Notes: generated by a model from the letters alone, not told the origin. Shown: positions 16,623-26,347, numbered from the stretch's first letter. The stretch is 64,000 bases of DNA from Clostridium sp. AWRP (GCF_004006395.2 NZ_CP029758.2:3038001-3102000); one strand, 5' to 3'. Numbers and translations: made by a program.

Positions 16623-16742
16623 TTTCCAATTTTAAGTTGATTATTAATTTCAATTTAAGACTAAGTATTATGCTAAATAGCAATTTGTATAGATGATTTG
16701 AATGAAAATAAATCAGAATTTATAAGAGAGGAAAATTAAAAT

Positions 16743-17492
16743 ATGTGTACTGATTTTGTTAACTTAACAACAGAAAATCTTGCTAATGAACATTTATGCT
16801 GTATTATACACAGTAAAAAACCCCACCAAGGTATTGACAAAAAAAGACAATGGCTTTCTGATAGACTAAATGAAGGTCATGTTTTTAGAAAGTTAAATGA
16901 AAAGGCAGCAGTTTTTATTGAATATGCTCCTGTTGAAACAGCTTGGGTTCCTATAACCGGTGATAACTATTACTATATATATTGTTTATGGGTTTCCGGT
17001 AGTTATAAAGGAAAAGGATATGGAAAATCACTAATGGAGTATTGCTTGGCAGATGCAAGAGAAAAGGGTAAATCAGGCATTTGTATGCTCGGAGCGAAGA
17101 AACAAAAACATTGGCTTTCTGATCAATCATTTGCAAAGAAGTTTGGTTTTGAGGTTGTTGATACTACCAACAATGGATATGAACTACTTGCACTTTCTTT
17201 TGATGGAACAACACCAAAATTCACACAAAATTCTAAAAAGCAAGAAATTGAATGTAGAGATTTAACAATTTATTATGATATGCAATGCCCTTATATCTAT
17301 AAAAACATTGAGAAGATAAAACAGTATTGTGAAATGAATAATGTTCCTGTATCTTCAATTCAAGTGGATATACTACAAAAGGCAAAGGAATTGCCTTTTG
17401 TTTTTAATAACTATGCTGTGTTTTATAAAGGGAAATTTGAAACAGTGAATTTATTAGATATCGGAAGTTTAAAGAGAATACTCAAGAAATGA
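16743..17492 (+). CDS. GNAT acetyltransferase with YoaP-like C-terminal domain
   Basis: The 249-residue protein has a GNAT domain at ~1-160 (LWVSGSYKGKGYGKSLMEYC is the acetyl-CoA motif). A second domain (~165-249) with DMQCPYIYKNIEKIKQYC and PFVFNNYAVFYKGKFE resembles the C-terminal part of B. subtilis YoaP. AGAGG precedes the ATG. The substrate is unknown. A hairpin of TGGGTTT...AAACCCA at about 17504-17556 follows and probably ends transcription. Confidence 0.8.
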   Translation: MCTDFVNLTTENLANEHLCCIIHSKKPHQGIDKKRQWLSDRLNEGHVFRKLNEKAAVFIEYAPVETAWVPITGDNYYYIYCLWVSGSYKGKGYGKSLMEYCLADAREKGKSGICMLGAKKQKHWLSDQSFAKKFGFEVVDTTNNGYELLALSFDGTTPKFTQNSKKQEIECRDLTIYYDMQCPYIYKNIEKIKQYCEMNNVPVSSIQVDILQKAKELPFVFNNYAVFYKGKFETVNLLDIGSLKRILKK

Positions 17493-17658
17493 TAATACAA
17501 TTTTGGGTTTTCCATTTGATAATTAGGACTGTCTATTTTATCAAAAAGGAAACCCACATATCTCTGATGAATTAGTGTTTAGAGATTATTTACAAATTGA
17601 TAATATATCTATAATTTTTTTGGTTCATCATTATATATATGATGTTCGTAATAATCTA

Positions 17659-17764
17659 TCATTGTGGCACAAGATAAGAATATTGTTCATCAATATATTT
17701 TTTCAAGTTTTGAATCTAACATACAAAATACATCCTCGACAGTTAAAATATCTTGTTCAGTCAC
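17659..17764 (-). pseudogene. Short frameshifted gene start behind a strong ribosome binding site
   Basis: A GTG at 17764 lies behind GGGAGGG (rc of 17770-17778) and opens a frame reading MTEQDILTVEDVFCMLDSKLE. A one-base shift in an A run then leads to KYIDEQYSYLVPQ and a stop at 17659. The N terminus looks like that of a longer gene now lost; I do not recognise it firmly. It shares its promoter region with the flavodoxin gene at 26811 (repeat 17838-17897 / 27418-27478). Confidence 0.4.
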
Positions 17765-17837
17765 TATAAATCCCTCCCTTAAAATATAATTATCATTCTT
17801 TCTTAACAACACATGAATTAGTTAAAAATATTTTACA

Positions 17838-17897
17838 ATTGTAATTTAATTGATATAAAAATTGTAGCACATTTTTTCATATATTTTCACAGGTATA
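17838..17897 (-). repeat. Promoter-containing repeat, copy 1
   Basis: About 60 bp almost identical to 27418-27478. Read on the minus strand it contains GTGAAA-N18-TACAAT, a plausible promoter, ~75-130 bp upstream of the frameshifted gene start. Confidence 0.6.
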
Positions 17898-18015
17898 TAA
17901 AAAGTATAGGTACCTTTAACACTGTATTATTCAGTTATCAAAAGCCTTCGTTCGTGTTTAAAGTATCAAACGTTGTGTCTCAAATATTTCATTCTCAGAA
18001 TATTTGAAATGCGAT

Positions 18016-18054
18016 GCAAAAACACCACAAAATTCAAATGAATAACGTGGTGTT
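18016..18054 (-). terminator. Terminator of the sigma/anti-sigma operon
   Basis: AACACCAC (18021-18028) pairs with GTGGTGTT (18047-18054). On the minus strand it is followed by TTTTT, 48 bp past the anti-sigma stop codon. Confidence 0.7.
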
Positions 18055-18101
18055 CTAAAAAATTGCTAATTCTTTTAACTATTATTTAAACCATCTAATT
18101 A

Positions 18102-19445
18102 TTATTTTGTTTTAACTGTAATACTCTTATCCTTCATAATTGTTAAATTGGAACCGTCATATGTTCCTATCTTAATATCTCTAGATTTTCCAATTTTATA
18201 TATACATATTGGCTGAGTATCATTCCTATATTTGTTATATAGACTCTTAGCAATATCATCAGTAGCTTCCCTTATTTCGTTACCATCAACAGCCAAATAT
18301 GTTGGTGTATTAATTACATTTCTTAGACTCTCTTTACCATTGTATTGCATAGCTTCCTTTATAACTAAATAATCACCTTCAATAAAGTAATCCTTTATCT
18401 TAAGACTTATATCCGCATTTATAGGTAATACTAGTGGTTTAGGTGCTGTACTAACATCTAATTTTACAGAAGGAAGCTTTTTTTGTTCTTGATTAGTCGC
18501 GATATATACTGGTATGACTGTTATGCTATTTGAGTTTCCTGTATTAATAAACCTTGTTGACCATCTACTTAAATTTGCTGAATTGTCATTTCCGCTTCCA
18601 TTCCATAACAAGCCACACCCTTTATCATTAAATGCTATAAAATCCACATATTGTTTTTTCTCAACATATTTATTAATATCTCCTGTACCCTTTATGACTA
18701 CTGTTAAAGGTGAGACTATAACAGTATCTACTTTTCCCTCTATACCATTAATTCCAATTTGTTTATTAACGCTACATTTAACTGTATTTTTTACTAACTT
18801 GCTTTTATCAATGAAGAAACTGACTCCCCAGTTTCCTTTCTTGCCATAAAGTTTACTTACATCCATATCTATATTCATCTTATCTTTTTTCTCATATTGA
18901 GACCAGTGAATTTTCTGAAGTACTTTAACAGTATTATTATCAATAAACTCCCATGAAGCTCCACTACCTATATCTAATCTTTCGCCATTTACCTTCAATG
19001 ATGTAGGTATCATAAGAGCATCTACATAGTCATCTTTAATTTCCTTATTGTTATTTTTCACAATAAAGTTTAAGAAAAGCTCATTATCATCTGCTACTGC
19101 ACTTTCAAAAGTTACATCTATACCTTGATCAGATTTTGTTTTGCCAATAACATCAATGTAATCTTTGTACTGTTTGTTTACACTAATTAAGTTCTTATTT
19201 AATAAATCCCCAATCACTGGTATTCCATTTGCTAATGCTGGATTAACTGATATTATGGAAGAACAAATAATGAAAGTTAAAGTAGCTACAATTACTGCCT
19301 TCTTTTTACCACTTAATTTTTTCTTAGTTATAGTCTTTCTTAAATTAAGTTTAATTCTAGCTTTATATTCCTCACTTACACAAGCCTCTTCAAATTCTTT
19401 TTCATCTATATCAACATCATTTAGGATTTCGTAAATGTCCTTCAT
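18102..19445 (-). CDS. DUF4179 anti-sigma factor-like membrane protein
   Basis: The 447-residue protein has a short acidic cytoplasmic part (~1-45), one membrane helix (~48-68, AVIVATLTFIICSSI) and a large extracytoplasmic region of DUF4179/DUF5643 type. The cytoplasmic part would hold the cognate sigma factor, and the outside domain would sense an envelope signal. It begins one base after the sigma gene, so the two are translationally coupled. GGAGGT lies before the ATG. Confidence 0.8.
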   Translation of the reverse strand: MKDIYEILNDVDIDEKEFEEACVSEEYKARIKLNLRKTITKKKLSGKKKAVIVATLTFIICSSIISVNPALANGIPVIGDLLNKNLISVNKQYKDYIDVIGKTKSDQGIDVTFESAVADDNELFLNFIVKNNNKEIKDDYVDALMIPTSLKVNGERLDIGSGASWEFIDNNTVKVLQKIHWSQYEKKDKMNIDMDVSKLYGKKGNWGVSFFIDKSKLVKNTVKCSVNKQIGINGIEGKVDTVIVSPLTVVIKGTGDINKYVEKKQYVDFIAFNDKGCGLLWNGSGNDNSANLSRWSTRFINTGNSNSITVIPVYIATNQEQKKLPSVKLDVSTAPKPLVLPINADISLKIKDYFIEGDYLVIKEAMQYNGKESLRNVINTPTYLAVDGNEIREATDDIAKSLYNKYRNDTQPICIYKIGKSRDIKIGTYDGSNLTIMKDKSITVKTK

Positions 19446-19446
19446 A

Positions 19447-20007
19447 CTAAACTACCTCCAAATTTGATTTTATCAATTTTTTTCTAAGTTTTCGTTTTTC
19501 TCTGTATATTCGATTGTCTACAGCTGCTTTGGTTATATTCAATTTTTCAGCTATCTCTGTGGACTTGTACCCTAAAATAAATTTTAGAACAAAAATTTTT
19601 CTATCCACTGGCTCCAAATCATCTATTAGTCTCATTATTTCATTTTTATTTTCTAAAATAACCAGTTCATCTTCAGCAGAAGCCTCACCTAAAATCTCAA
19701 TAGTGTCTAAAACAACCTCTGCACCCTTAATCTTTGTCCTATAATAATCAATAGCTTTAAACTTTGATATGGCAAAAATCCATTTCTTAAAATCTTCTGT
19801 TTTTCCTTTAAATTTATCAGCATTGTTCCACACAGAAAGAAAAACGTCATTAATGCATTCTTCTATAAATCCTGAATCGTTGAATTGCAGCAAAATCTTG
19901 CGTACTGTGCCTTTAACCAATGGAAGATATTGGTCTATGATATAATCTAAGGCCTTATCATCTCCTTTTTTTAGTTTTTGAATATAGTTTGTTTCATTTA
20001 GTTTCAT
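19447..20007 (-). CDS. ECF-type RNA polymerase sigma factor
   Basis: The 186-residue protein has sigma region 2 (~20-95, with NDVFLSVWNNADKFKG and FKKWIFAISKFKAIDYYR) and region 4 (~125-180, with FKFILGYKSTEIAEKLNITK). It directs RNA polymerase to its own regulon when released by the DUF4179 partner encoded immediately downstream. AGGGAG precedes the ATG at 20007. The 412-bp region upstream (20008-20419) is AT-rich; I see no clear operator there. ECF sigma genes are usually autoregulated. Confidence 0.85.
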   Translation of the reverse strand: MKLNETNYIQKLKKGDDKALDYIIDQYLPLVKGTVRKILLQFNDSGFIEECINDVFLSVWNNADKFKGKTEDFKKWIFAISKFKAIDYYRTKIKGAEVVLDTIEILGEASAEDELVILENKNEIMRLIDDLEPVDRKIFVLKFILGYKSTEIAEKLNITKAAVDNRIYREKRKLRKKLIKSNLEVV

Positions 20008-20419
20008 ATTAACTCTCCCTATAAACAGGTATTTTGTAAAAGCTCTTACACTCTATATAACGTTAATAATAAAAAATATTCTCATGTTTTTTCATATTTA
20101 TTAAAAGTTTTTATATCATTATTACAATTTTTCAATATTTTTTACCAACTAGGTAATAAAACCCACCCATGTATTCATTATAAACATTTTTATTTTTTTA
20201 TATAATATTTTACTATTCTGAATTAGCCAACATTAATAATATAATCCACCATATTATTCAATTGTCAAAAACATCCGTATATTTAAATTTATTGATTTAT
20301 ACATATAACTCATATTTTGCATAACTAAATTTTCCAACCAACCAATTAATTTTCTGTATATTTTTAGTTGTATTTTGTCTATGATTTTATTATAAAGTAT
20401 CATAGGAGAAATTCAGACA

Positions 20420-20930
20420 ATGGAAAATATACTTGAAAATGTAAGAGCATATTTTCATGGAAAAATGAATTTTGCAGCTGGTATCTGTAAAAAACTAAAA
20501 GTCTCTGAAATAATTGAAAAATCTCTTTCAAAATCCAATGGACGGAAGCCCGATATTTCATATGGAACTTTAGCTGAAATGATGATAGTAAATTTATGTG
20601 ACAGCCACAAACCGTTATATTTAATACAAGAATATTATGAACAGAAGTATAAATATGTTCTTAGATTTGATATTTACAAGGATACTGTAAAAATACAAGA
20701 TGCACTTGAAGAGGCGAAATCATAATTGGTCCTGGAAAAATAAAAATGATAAAACTTACATTAAAGTCTATAGTTTCAATATTTCATAATGTTTTAATAT
20801 TTGTTATCAAGGAAAACGGTATGAAAAGAAGGATATTGATGAATCCGTTAAATGATAGCCAATCAAAAATAATTAGATATTTGGGATTGGATGAAACAAA
20901 GCAAAATAAGCTTGATAACTAAAAAATGAC
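20420..20930 (+). mobile_element. IS1634-type transposase, internally deleted
   Basis: Codons 1-100 match the N-terminal DUF4277 region of IS1634/IS4-like transposases (FAAGICKKLKVSEIIEKSL, TLAEMMIVNLCDSHKPLYLI). After the stop at 20725 a second stretch in the same direction reads SIVSIFHNVLIFVIKENGMK and ends at 20922, like the C-terminal end of the same family. The catalytic middle is missing, so the element is dead. Confidence 0.55.
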
Positions 20931-20997
20931 GCAGTTTAATAAGCCCTCGATATTAAGACTTTTTACCACTAACACAGAAATCTTTAAAATTTTAAAA

Positions 20998-21620
20998 TTA
21001 AGCACTCTTTTTAAGTTGAAAAAGATATGTCCCTGTTCTATCTGACTGAATTTTATTATGGAGCTTATTTATATTATGTGCCATCGCTAACAAAACATTT
21101 TTCGCCAAAATATTATTTTTACCTTTACTTAGATATCTACGAAATCCCATATCCTTTTTTATCTCTGCAAAAGAGCCTTCGGCTTGGATACTTCTATTCA
21201 TTGTTAATTCGCAGCTTTCTTCACTTACAATTCTTTCAAGATTCTCTTTGCGAAGCATGTTCAACAGCTTTGAAGTTTCAAAATTTTTAACTCTTTCTTC
21301 TAATGGAATTTTACAGTTATGTCCTTTTATACATTTACTCTTATATTTACAGTTACTGCAATCTTCACATGTATAAATTGTTTTTTCACTAGTAATTTTA
21401 AAATACTTAAAATACAAGAAGTTCTTCATGCTTTTTATAAATGGAATCACCATTGCTGTATCTGTAGGCTTAGCACCTATAGTAAGCCATACTATATATT
21501 CAGAATCAATTCCATTATGTTAATTTTACCATAAATCTTTCACTCTTCCGAGTGAGAGATTTATTTTTTTATTATATAAAAAACTGCCGCACTAATTTTT
21601 TAGTGCGACAACTCCATTTA
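20998..21620 (-). mobile_element. IS1182-family transposon, internally deleted
   Basis: Minus-strand coding (about 21521-20998) gives the middle-to-end of an IS1182 transposase (IDSEYIVWLTIGAKPTDT, the TCEDCSNCKYKSKCIKG cysteine cluster, and AEGSFAEIKKDMGFRRYL). It joins directly to the 5' non-coding end with its two hairpins (21532-21563, and CGCACTAA/TTAGTGCG at about 21587-21608). The first ~300 codons are lost. The complementary 5' end of such an element survives at 40889-41220. Confidence 0.75.
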
Positions 21621-21718
21621 AAAAACACTTATTAAAAGTTAGTGCTTAAATAGTAAGTGTCAAATATGTTCTTTCCAACTTTAGTTGATTTTTATTAGTT
21701 CAAGACGTAATATCTTTT

Positions 21719-21870
21719 AAAAGCTATTACGTCCATGTATAACTCCTTTAACTAACCTAAGTTTATTTACACTTCCTTCAGCTAAACCATTGTTATAATT
21801 ACAGTTAATATTATTTTTAACAGTGTTTGTATAACTTTTTAGATAATAATCAGAAGCTATTTTTTTGACT
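21719..21870 (-). pseudogene. ISL3-family transposase, C-terminal remnant
   Basis: The minus strand reads SDYYLKSYTNTVKNNINCNY, then NNGLAEGSVNKLRLVKGVIH and GRNSF-stop. The N-G-x-x-E-G-x-V-N-K-(I/L)-K/R pattern marks the end of ISL3-type transposases. Nothing else of the element remains. Confidence 0.6.
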
Positions 21871-21976
21871 TTATTTTATATATTTAACATATTTAACCAA
21901 AAGTACTTCAAAATTTAATCCGACAAATTGAATTTTACCAGCTTTACATTATGCTTATAATTTCATAATCAAGTAC

Positions 21977-22459
21977 TTACTTAACTGCCCGTAGTTCGAT
22001 ATATCCCCTCGTACCAATGGGTTCTAACTGTATGCGGGGATTTGTATCATCCCAGGCATATCCAATGACTGTCGGATCATAGCGGTTCATAGAGGTTTGC
22101 ACTGCTTCAATTGCCTCACAGTAGTTTTCTTCCGTGAAGGGTTCTCCCTGAAACATCAGATATTTAACCTTCGGCAATGCGATCACATCAAAGTCATCGG
22201 GAACGAGACCGTTGTAATCAGCATCTACCTCAACGCCCTGAACATATTTCGAGGTTCCGGGTTTGCGATACTGCTCAGGTAGCCAGAGACACACTGGTTC
22301 TCCACACAAAGATTTCATACTTGTGATCATACCCCATACGTCACAACCAACCTCCTGACAATACGCCCAATATTCCATTGCCTTTTGACCGCGTTTGATA
22401 ATAACTTTGCGGGAGGGTTTATCAATTACCTGAATAAAGACATTTTTTATATTTTCCAC
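21977..22459 (-). CDS. GyrI-like effector-binding half of a split AraC-type regulator
   Basis: The 160 residues form an AraC effector-binding (GyrI-like) domain (NVFIQVIDKPSRKVIIKRG ... RIQLEPIGTRGYIELRAVK). It lies in the same frame as the HTH half upstream: reading through the TAA at 22481-22483 gives GVKFR-stop-LWKESSNVENIKNVF. In relatives the two halves are one ~285-residue protein. The GTG at 22459 has AAGGAG nine bases upstream, so this half could be made by reinitiation. Base composition is clearly richer in G+C than the surroundings, which suggests transfer. Confidence 0.7.
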   Translation of the reverse strand: MENIKNVFIQVIDKPSRKVIIKRGQKAMEYWAYCQEVGCDVWGMITSMKSLCGEPVCLWLPEQYRKPGTSKYVQGVEVDADYNGLVPDDFDVIALPKVKYLMFQGEPFTEENYCEAIEAVQTSMNRYDPTVIGYAWDDTNPRIQLEPIGTRGYIELRAVK

Positions 22460-22480
22460 GTTACTTGACTCCTTCCAAAG

Positions 22481-22849
22481 TTATCTAAATTTTACGCCAT
22501 ATGGAGTGAACAAATACAAAGGAATCGGATTTAGAGCATATTCTTTGGGGTTACAGCCGAATTCCCGAAAGAATGCTCGTTGGTAGCCGTCCACACTTCC
22601 AAATCCCATATCATAGACCACATCGATAATCCTGCAGGTCTCATCGCGCAGCCGGAGTGCTAATTTGGACAGTTTGAGCCGCCAGATGTAATCTGCCGGA
22701 GCCAACCCAGTCAGTTCTTTGAATAACCGGGCGGAATACCACGAAGAGAAAAAGGCAGCTTCAGACAAATCTGCCAACGTAATGCGTTCCGTTAAATGAG
22801 CCTCAATATAATTTTGCATTCGTTGAACTGCTTCCACTTTTTCTATCAT
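22481..22849 (-). CDS. AraC-type DNA-binding half of a split regulator
   Basis: The 122 residues hold the two helix-turn-helix motifs of an AraC protein (ITLADLSEAAFFSSWYSARL and IIDVVYDMGFGSVDGYQRAF, then FREFGCNPKEY). It ends at a TAA that lies in frame with the effector domain that follows. AGGAGG lies eight bases before the ATG at 22849. It may bind DNA constitutively without its sensor, act with the separate sensor half, or be a pseudogene. The type is like Rob/SoxS-related regulators with GyrI domains. Confidence 0.75.
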   Translation of the reverse strand: MIEKVEAVQRMQNYIEAHLTERITLADLSEAAFFSSWYSARLFKELTGLAPADYIWRLKLSKLALRLRDETCRIIDVVYDMGFGSVDGYQRAFFREFGCNPKEYALNPIPLYLFTPYGVKFR

Positions 22850-22988
22850 CTGTATCACCTCCTGACAATTTCTATTATAGAAACCTTGAAAGAGAATTTC
22901 TCGACTTTCTTTGCTTTGTCTTTTTTGACTTTATATAAATAACCACCAATTCAAATTACTAGTTATACTACTACCTTAAACTTAAAAA

Positions 22989-23309
22989 TCACTTTTTCCT
23001 TTTTACTTTTGGAGCAGGAAGTTCTTTATAAAGCTCAGTAATCAGTTGATATAAGAACTTCTTATTATCAACATCATCAACTAAAAGCATTGGTTTTGCA
23101 CCATCATAAGGCAATTCCTCTGTTGCCCCTAACATGAGCTGTTTGCTAGCTTTGGTTATCTTAACCAAAAAACGGTCATCATATATTCCTCCAAAAATCT
23201 TTCCTTGAAAATATAATATATATTCTCCCATCATTTTTCTATAGGAAATATTGTTCAGTGTATCTAACTGTCCAATAATAAAGTCCAAATACTCTTGACT
23301 AGAAGCCAT
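22989..23309 (-). CDS. TfoX/Sxy family N-terminal domain protein
   Basis: The 106-residue protein matches the TfoX N-terminal domain (YRKMMGEYILYFQGKIFGGI, DDRFLVKITKASKQL, ending in a lysine-rich tail). Single-domain members are common in Firmicutes and their role is unknown; competence regulation is known only for the two-domain proteobacterial proteins. GGAGGA precedes the ATG. Confidence 0.8.
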   Translation of the reverse strand: MASSQEYLDFIIGQLDTLNNISYRKMMGEYILYFQGKIFGGIYDDRFLVKITKASKQLMLGATEELPYDGAKPMLLVDDVDNKKFLYQLITELYKELPAPKVKRKK

Positions 23310-23516
23310 ATCCTATTTCCTCCACAAACTTGATTTATTCTTCCAATTCTTTTTTTAAATCTGCTATATAAAGTGATTGTTGCTTTTTTTATGCTCATAT
23401 TTTACTGAATGAATATTTATAACTGCCTTTAATAACATAAAAAGTAGAACTAATTAAAACCATTTCTCTAGTTTAACAGGACACTAAATACACATATTAT
23501 TATTTTTAATTTACTT

Positions 23517-23732
23517 TCAGTTGAACTTTTTATGTTTAATATGCTTCTTGAATGCATACAATATTGAAAATTCTACAACTAAAATAATAAGAGTTGCTGC
23601 CAATATAATTAATACTTGTTTCCATAATTCCAACGTTGTAAATGATAATGCATAAAAATAGCATAATATTGAAACAACAAAAATATTTAAATATAAAATA
23701 TTTTGCTTCTTTATACATTTGTCTTTATTCAT
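23517..23732 (-). CDS. Small membrane protein, two helices
   Basis: The 71 residues have a charged N terminus, helices at about 13-33 and 40-60 and a basic C terminus (KKHIKHKKFN). I do not recognise a family. An AAGGTT-type ribosome binding site lies before the ATG. Confidence 0.5.
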   Translation of the reverse strand: MNKDKCIKKQNILYLNIFVVSILCYFYALSFTTLELWKQVLIILAATLIILVVEFSILYAFKKHIKHKKFN

Positions 23733-23943
23733 CTCATTAACCTTCTTTACAAAAATTTACTTTTACATCACATAATTAAGAATATTATATTCTAATCAAA
23801 TTGTAGAATCAAATGTTTATGCTCATAAATAAGTTTGTTTGTTAAATACATTCTCAACATTTTTACACTTATTTATTTTCTTTTGACTTTAAATATTTTT
23901 GTGTCCAAGGGCAGACAAAAATGCTCTTACCACATTTTGATTC

Positions 23944-24082
23944 ACTATGGTATATTAGAAATCCTACCATTTAATCTTTTAGTTACTGCTGCAGTTCCCA
24001 TGTAACTTCTCATAAGCTGGAGCTGTTTTCCATACACTACAAAATAGCACTGCTTCTTTGCAGGTGTTAATCCTTGCATCAT
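23944..24082 (-). pseudogene. recT fragment (phage-type recombinase)
   Basis: The minus strand reads MMQGLTPAKKQCYFVVYGKQ, then LQLMRSYMGTAAVTKRL and stops soon after. This matches residues near the start of the RecT single-strand annealing protein core. It is a phage or mobile-element remnant of ~45 codons. The rest of 23733-24532 shows only another short unassigned frame (SKCGKSIFVCPWTQKYL) and a terminator. Confidence 0.6.
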
Positions 24083-24428
24083 TATTTAAGTTTGTATTAA
24101 ATTGAAACATTTTCATTTTTTATTCACAAAAATTAACCACTGGTTAACTTAATTTTCTTGATAAAATATTCAGGATCTTACTTGTGATACATATTCTCAC
24201 TTACAAATATAGCTCTACTAAGATTATACCAATGGTTAAGACTAGAAAAGAAGAATTAATTATAAAATTAGAATAATAAAACATAAACAAGTTGAGGTAA
24301 AAACAGCATTCGTATCATGTACTGAAAATTAAATGTTATAATATGAAATTGCTATTTATGAAAAAAGCTGTGTAATATCAGTGAACATGTCCACGAACAA
24401 ATTATCTAAACTATGGTAATTAATATAA

Positions 24429-24462
24429 CAAAAAGGCGCATCAACGATTGATACGTCTTTTA
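24429..24462 (-). terminator. Terminator of the haloacid dehalogenase gene
   Basis: The imperfect stem AAGGCG-ATCAA / TTGAT-CGTCTT is followed on the minus strand by TTTTT. It lies 70 bp past the stop codon at 24533. Confidence 0.6.
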
Positions 24463-24532
24463 AGAAATTTACAAATTATAGAATTATCCTATTGTACTAA
24501 AAGTATTATAATTGAACATTTTAATTGAACAT

Positions 24533-25207
24533 TTATAGTACATTAGGCAGTTCAATTAAAGATTTGAACTCAACATCGGGTTCAAAAGGCAATACTTCTT
24601 TCTTACCATTAAAACGATTTATCCAAGATGCATTAAATCCAAAGCTTTTTGCGCCAGCGATATCCCAAGTGTTACAAGAAATAAACAATATTTCATTCTT
24701 TGCGAGATTATATTTCTCAATAACCAAATTATAAACACTAGAATATGGTTTATACATTTTAAGGCTGTCCGCAGAAAATGAGTTATCAATATATTGATCT
24801 ATTTTAGAATTTTTAACTGCCTTATCTAACATATTGGGCGAAGCATTGGATAATATTGCAGTGGATATTTTTCTTTCTTTTAATTCAGATAAAACTTCAG
24901 GAACTTCTTCGTAGCAATTAATATTTTCATATGTGTTCAAAAGTTTTAATTTTAAAACTTTATCTTTAACATTAAAATAATCCATAGCATAATCTAAAGA
25001 TTCTTTAGTTATATACCAAAAATCTTCATATCTATTCATAAGACTGCGTAACCAAGAATATTCTAATTGTTTAGATCTCCAAAGTTTTGAAAAAGGTTCT
25101 GCTATATCCCCTAATTTTTCGCAATTTATTTTTGTGACTGAATTAATATCAAATAATGTACTATATGCATCAAAAACGCATAGTTTAATGTTTTTAAATT
25201 TTTTCAT
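24533..25207 (-). CDS. Haloacid dehalogenase type II (L-2-haloacid dehalogenase-like)
   Basis: The 224-residue HAD protein has the four motifs in order: FDAYSTLFD (nucleophile Asp12), ILSNASPNM (Ser/Asn), KPYSSVYNL (Lys) and ISCNTWDIAGAKSFG (Asp). The NTWD loop and the LWRSKQLEYSWLRSLM segment with the substrate Arg are typical of type II 2-haloacid dehalogenases, which hydrolyse C-halogen bonds of short acids. Related phosphatases look similar, so the substrate is not certain. GGAGG precedes the ATG. It is divergent from an ArsR-family regulator, which probably controls it. Confidence 0.8.
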   Translation of the reverse strand: MKKFKNIKLCVFDAYSTLFDINSVTKINCEKLGDIAEPFSKLWRSKQLEYSWLRSLMNRYEDFWYITKESLDYAMDYFNVKDKVLKLKLLNTYENINCYEEVPEVLSELKERKISTAILSNASPNMLDKAVKNSKIDQYIDNSFSADSLKMYKPYSSVYNLVIEKYNLAKNEILFISCNTWDIAGAKSFGFNASWINRFNGKKEVLPFEPDVEFKSLIELPNVL

Positions 25208-25234
25208 AAAAAGCCTCCACGCTAAATAAAATTT

Positions 25235-25246
25235 TAAGTTAACTTA
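25235..25246. promoter_or_regulatory. Palindrome in the dehalogenase/ArsR divergent region
   Basis: TAAGTTAACTTA, a perfect 12-bp palindrome, lies between the two divergent starts, three bases before a TATAAT-type box for the regulator. It is a candidate operator. Confidence 0.4.
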
Positions 25247-25326
25247 TGATATAATTATAAAACAAGATTATTTCGATGAATATGGAAATGACATTTTCAA
25301 TATATACAAATTGGGAGGAGATTGTT

Positions 25327-26010
25327 TTGAAACCAGATCCTATGGTAAATGATATAGCATCATTAATAGCAGAGCCTTCTAGATGTATAATGCTTATGAG
25401 CCTACTTGGAGGACAACGTACAGCCGGAGAATTAGCTAAGACAGCAGGTATTAAACCACAAACAGCAACCTTTCATTTATCTAAAATGGTTAGTGCTGGA
25501 ATAATTGAAAAATATGCATATGGTAGATATAGATATTTTAAATTAGCTAATGACGATATTGCAAAGTTGCTTGAATTACTTATGAAACTTTCAAAATCAC
25601 CTAAAATAAATTCATTAAATCAATCTATACATTCACATGCTTTAAGATATGCAAGGCTTTGTTATGATCATGTTGCCGGAAAATTAGGAGTAAAACTTAA
25701 AGAATCTCTTTTAAAATCTAACTATATTAAATTAGAAAATGATATATTCTATATTACTGAATTAGGTTATAAAAAATTTATTGAACTAGGAATTATAAAA
25801 AGTAAATTTAAAGATATAAATTCTTTAAATGGTGTTAAATGTTATGATTGGAGTGAAAAAGAATATCATATAGCTGGTAAATTAGGACACATAATTGCTG
25901 CTGGATTGATTGAATTATGTTGGATTAAAAAATCTCTAATAAGTAGAGAGTTAGAGGTTACAGAAGTAGGTAAAGTACATTTATATAAAAATTTTTATAT
26001 AAAGTGCTAA
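25327..26010 (+). CDS. ArsR-family winged-helix regulator
   Basis: The 227-residue protein has an N-terminal ArsR HTH (EPSRCIMLMSLLGGQRTAGE, then QTATFHLSKMVSAGIIEKYA and the wing YGRYRYFKLA). A ~130-residue C-terminal domain lacks obvious metal-binding cysteine clusters. I start it at a TTG at 25327 because GGGAGGAG lies just before it; ATG codons at 25276 and 25282 are upstream of that site. It is divergent from the dehalogenase gene. Long ArsR proteins of this kind often regulate the neighbouring gene in response to an organic ligand. Confidence 0.8.
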   Translation: MKPDPMVNDIASLIAEPSRCIMLMSLLGGQRTAGELAKTAGIKPQTATFHLSKMVSAGIIEKYAYGRYRYFKLANDDIAKLLELLMKLSKSPKINSLNQSIHSHALRYARLCYDHVAGKLGVKLKESLLKSNYIKLENDIFYITELGYKKFIELGIIKSKFKDINSLNGVKCYDWSEKEYHIAGKLGHIIAAGLIELCWIKKSLISRELEVTEVGKVHLYKNFYIKC

Positions 26011-26018
26011 AATTCTTG

Positions 26019-26101
26019 CCTATGTTAAGATTATATTATCCATAATTGCCTTACATTTTATACAAATTTAACTTTCTATTCAATTATTGTATTAACATAG
26101 G
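26019..26101. repeat. Widely spaced 10-bp inverted repeat
   Basis: CCTATGTTAA (26019-26028) and TTAACATAGG (26092-26101) are 63 bp apart just after the ArsR gene. It could close a small RNA structure; the function is unknown. The remaining part of 26011-26347 shows nothing callable. Confidence 0.35.
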
Positions 26102-26347
26102 TTTTGTTGGTTTATCTATACTTGTGCGCTTAGAAGTGGCTTAAATCTTAGACTTCAACATTGTTAACATATAAACAATAAGAGAATCATAGCTGCAAAA
26201 ACCATTCTAAAGTATGGGATTAAGTGATAATATTGTAGAGTGAGTTAGTTCGCATTTGTAAAATATTGTTTATTATAAAAGTTAGAGATTATCTTAAAAA
26301 AGAAATTAAATACGATAAATTAATTGTGAATGAAGGGAGGAATTTCT

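Noticed and set aside
17575..17769. 64-codon plus-strand frame
   Set aside because: It has no ribosome binding site and is antisense to a frame with a strong site at 17764.
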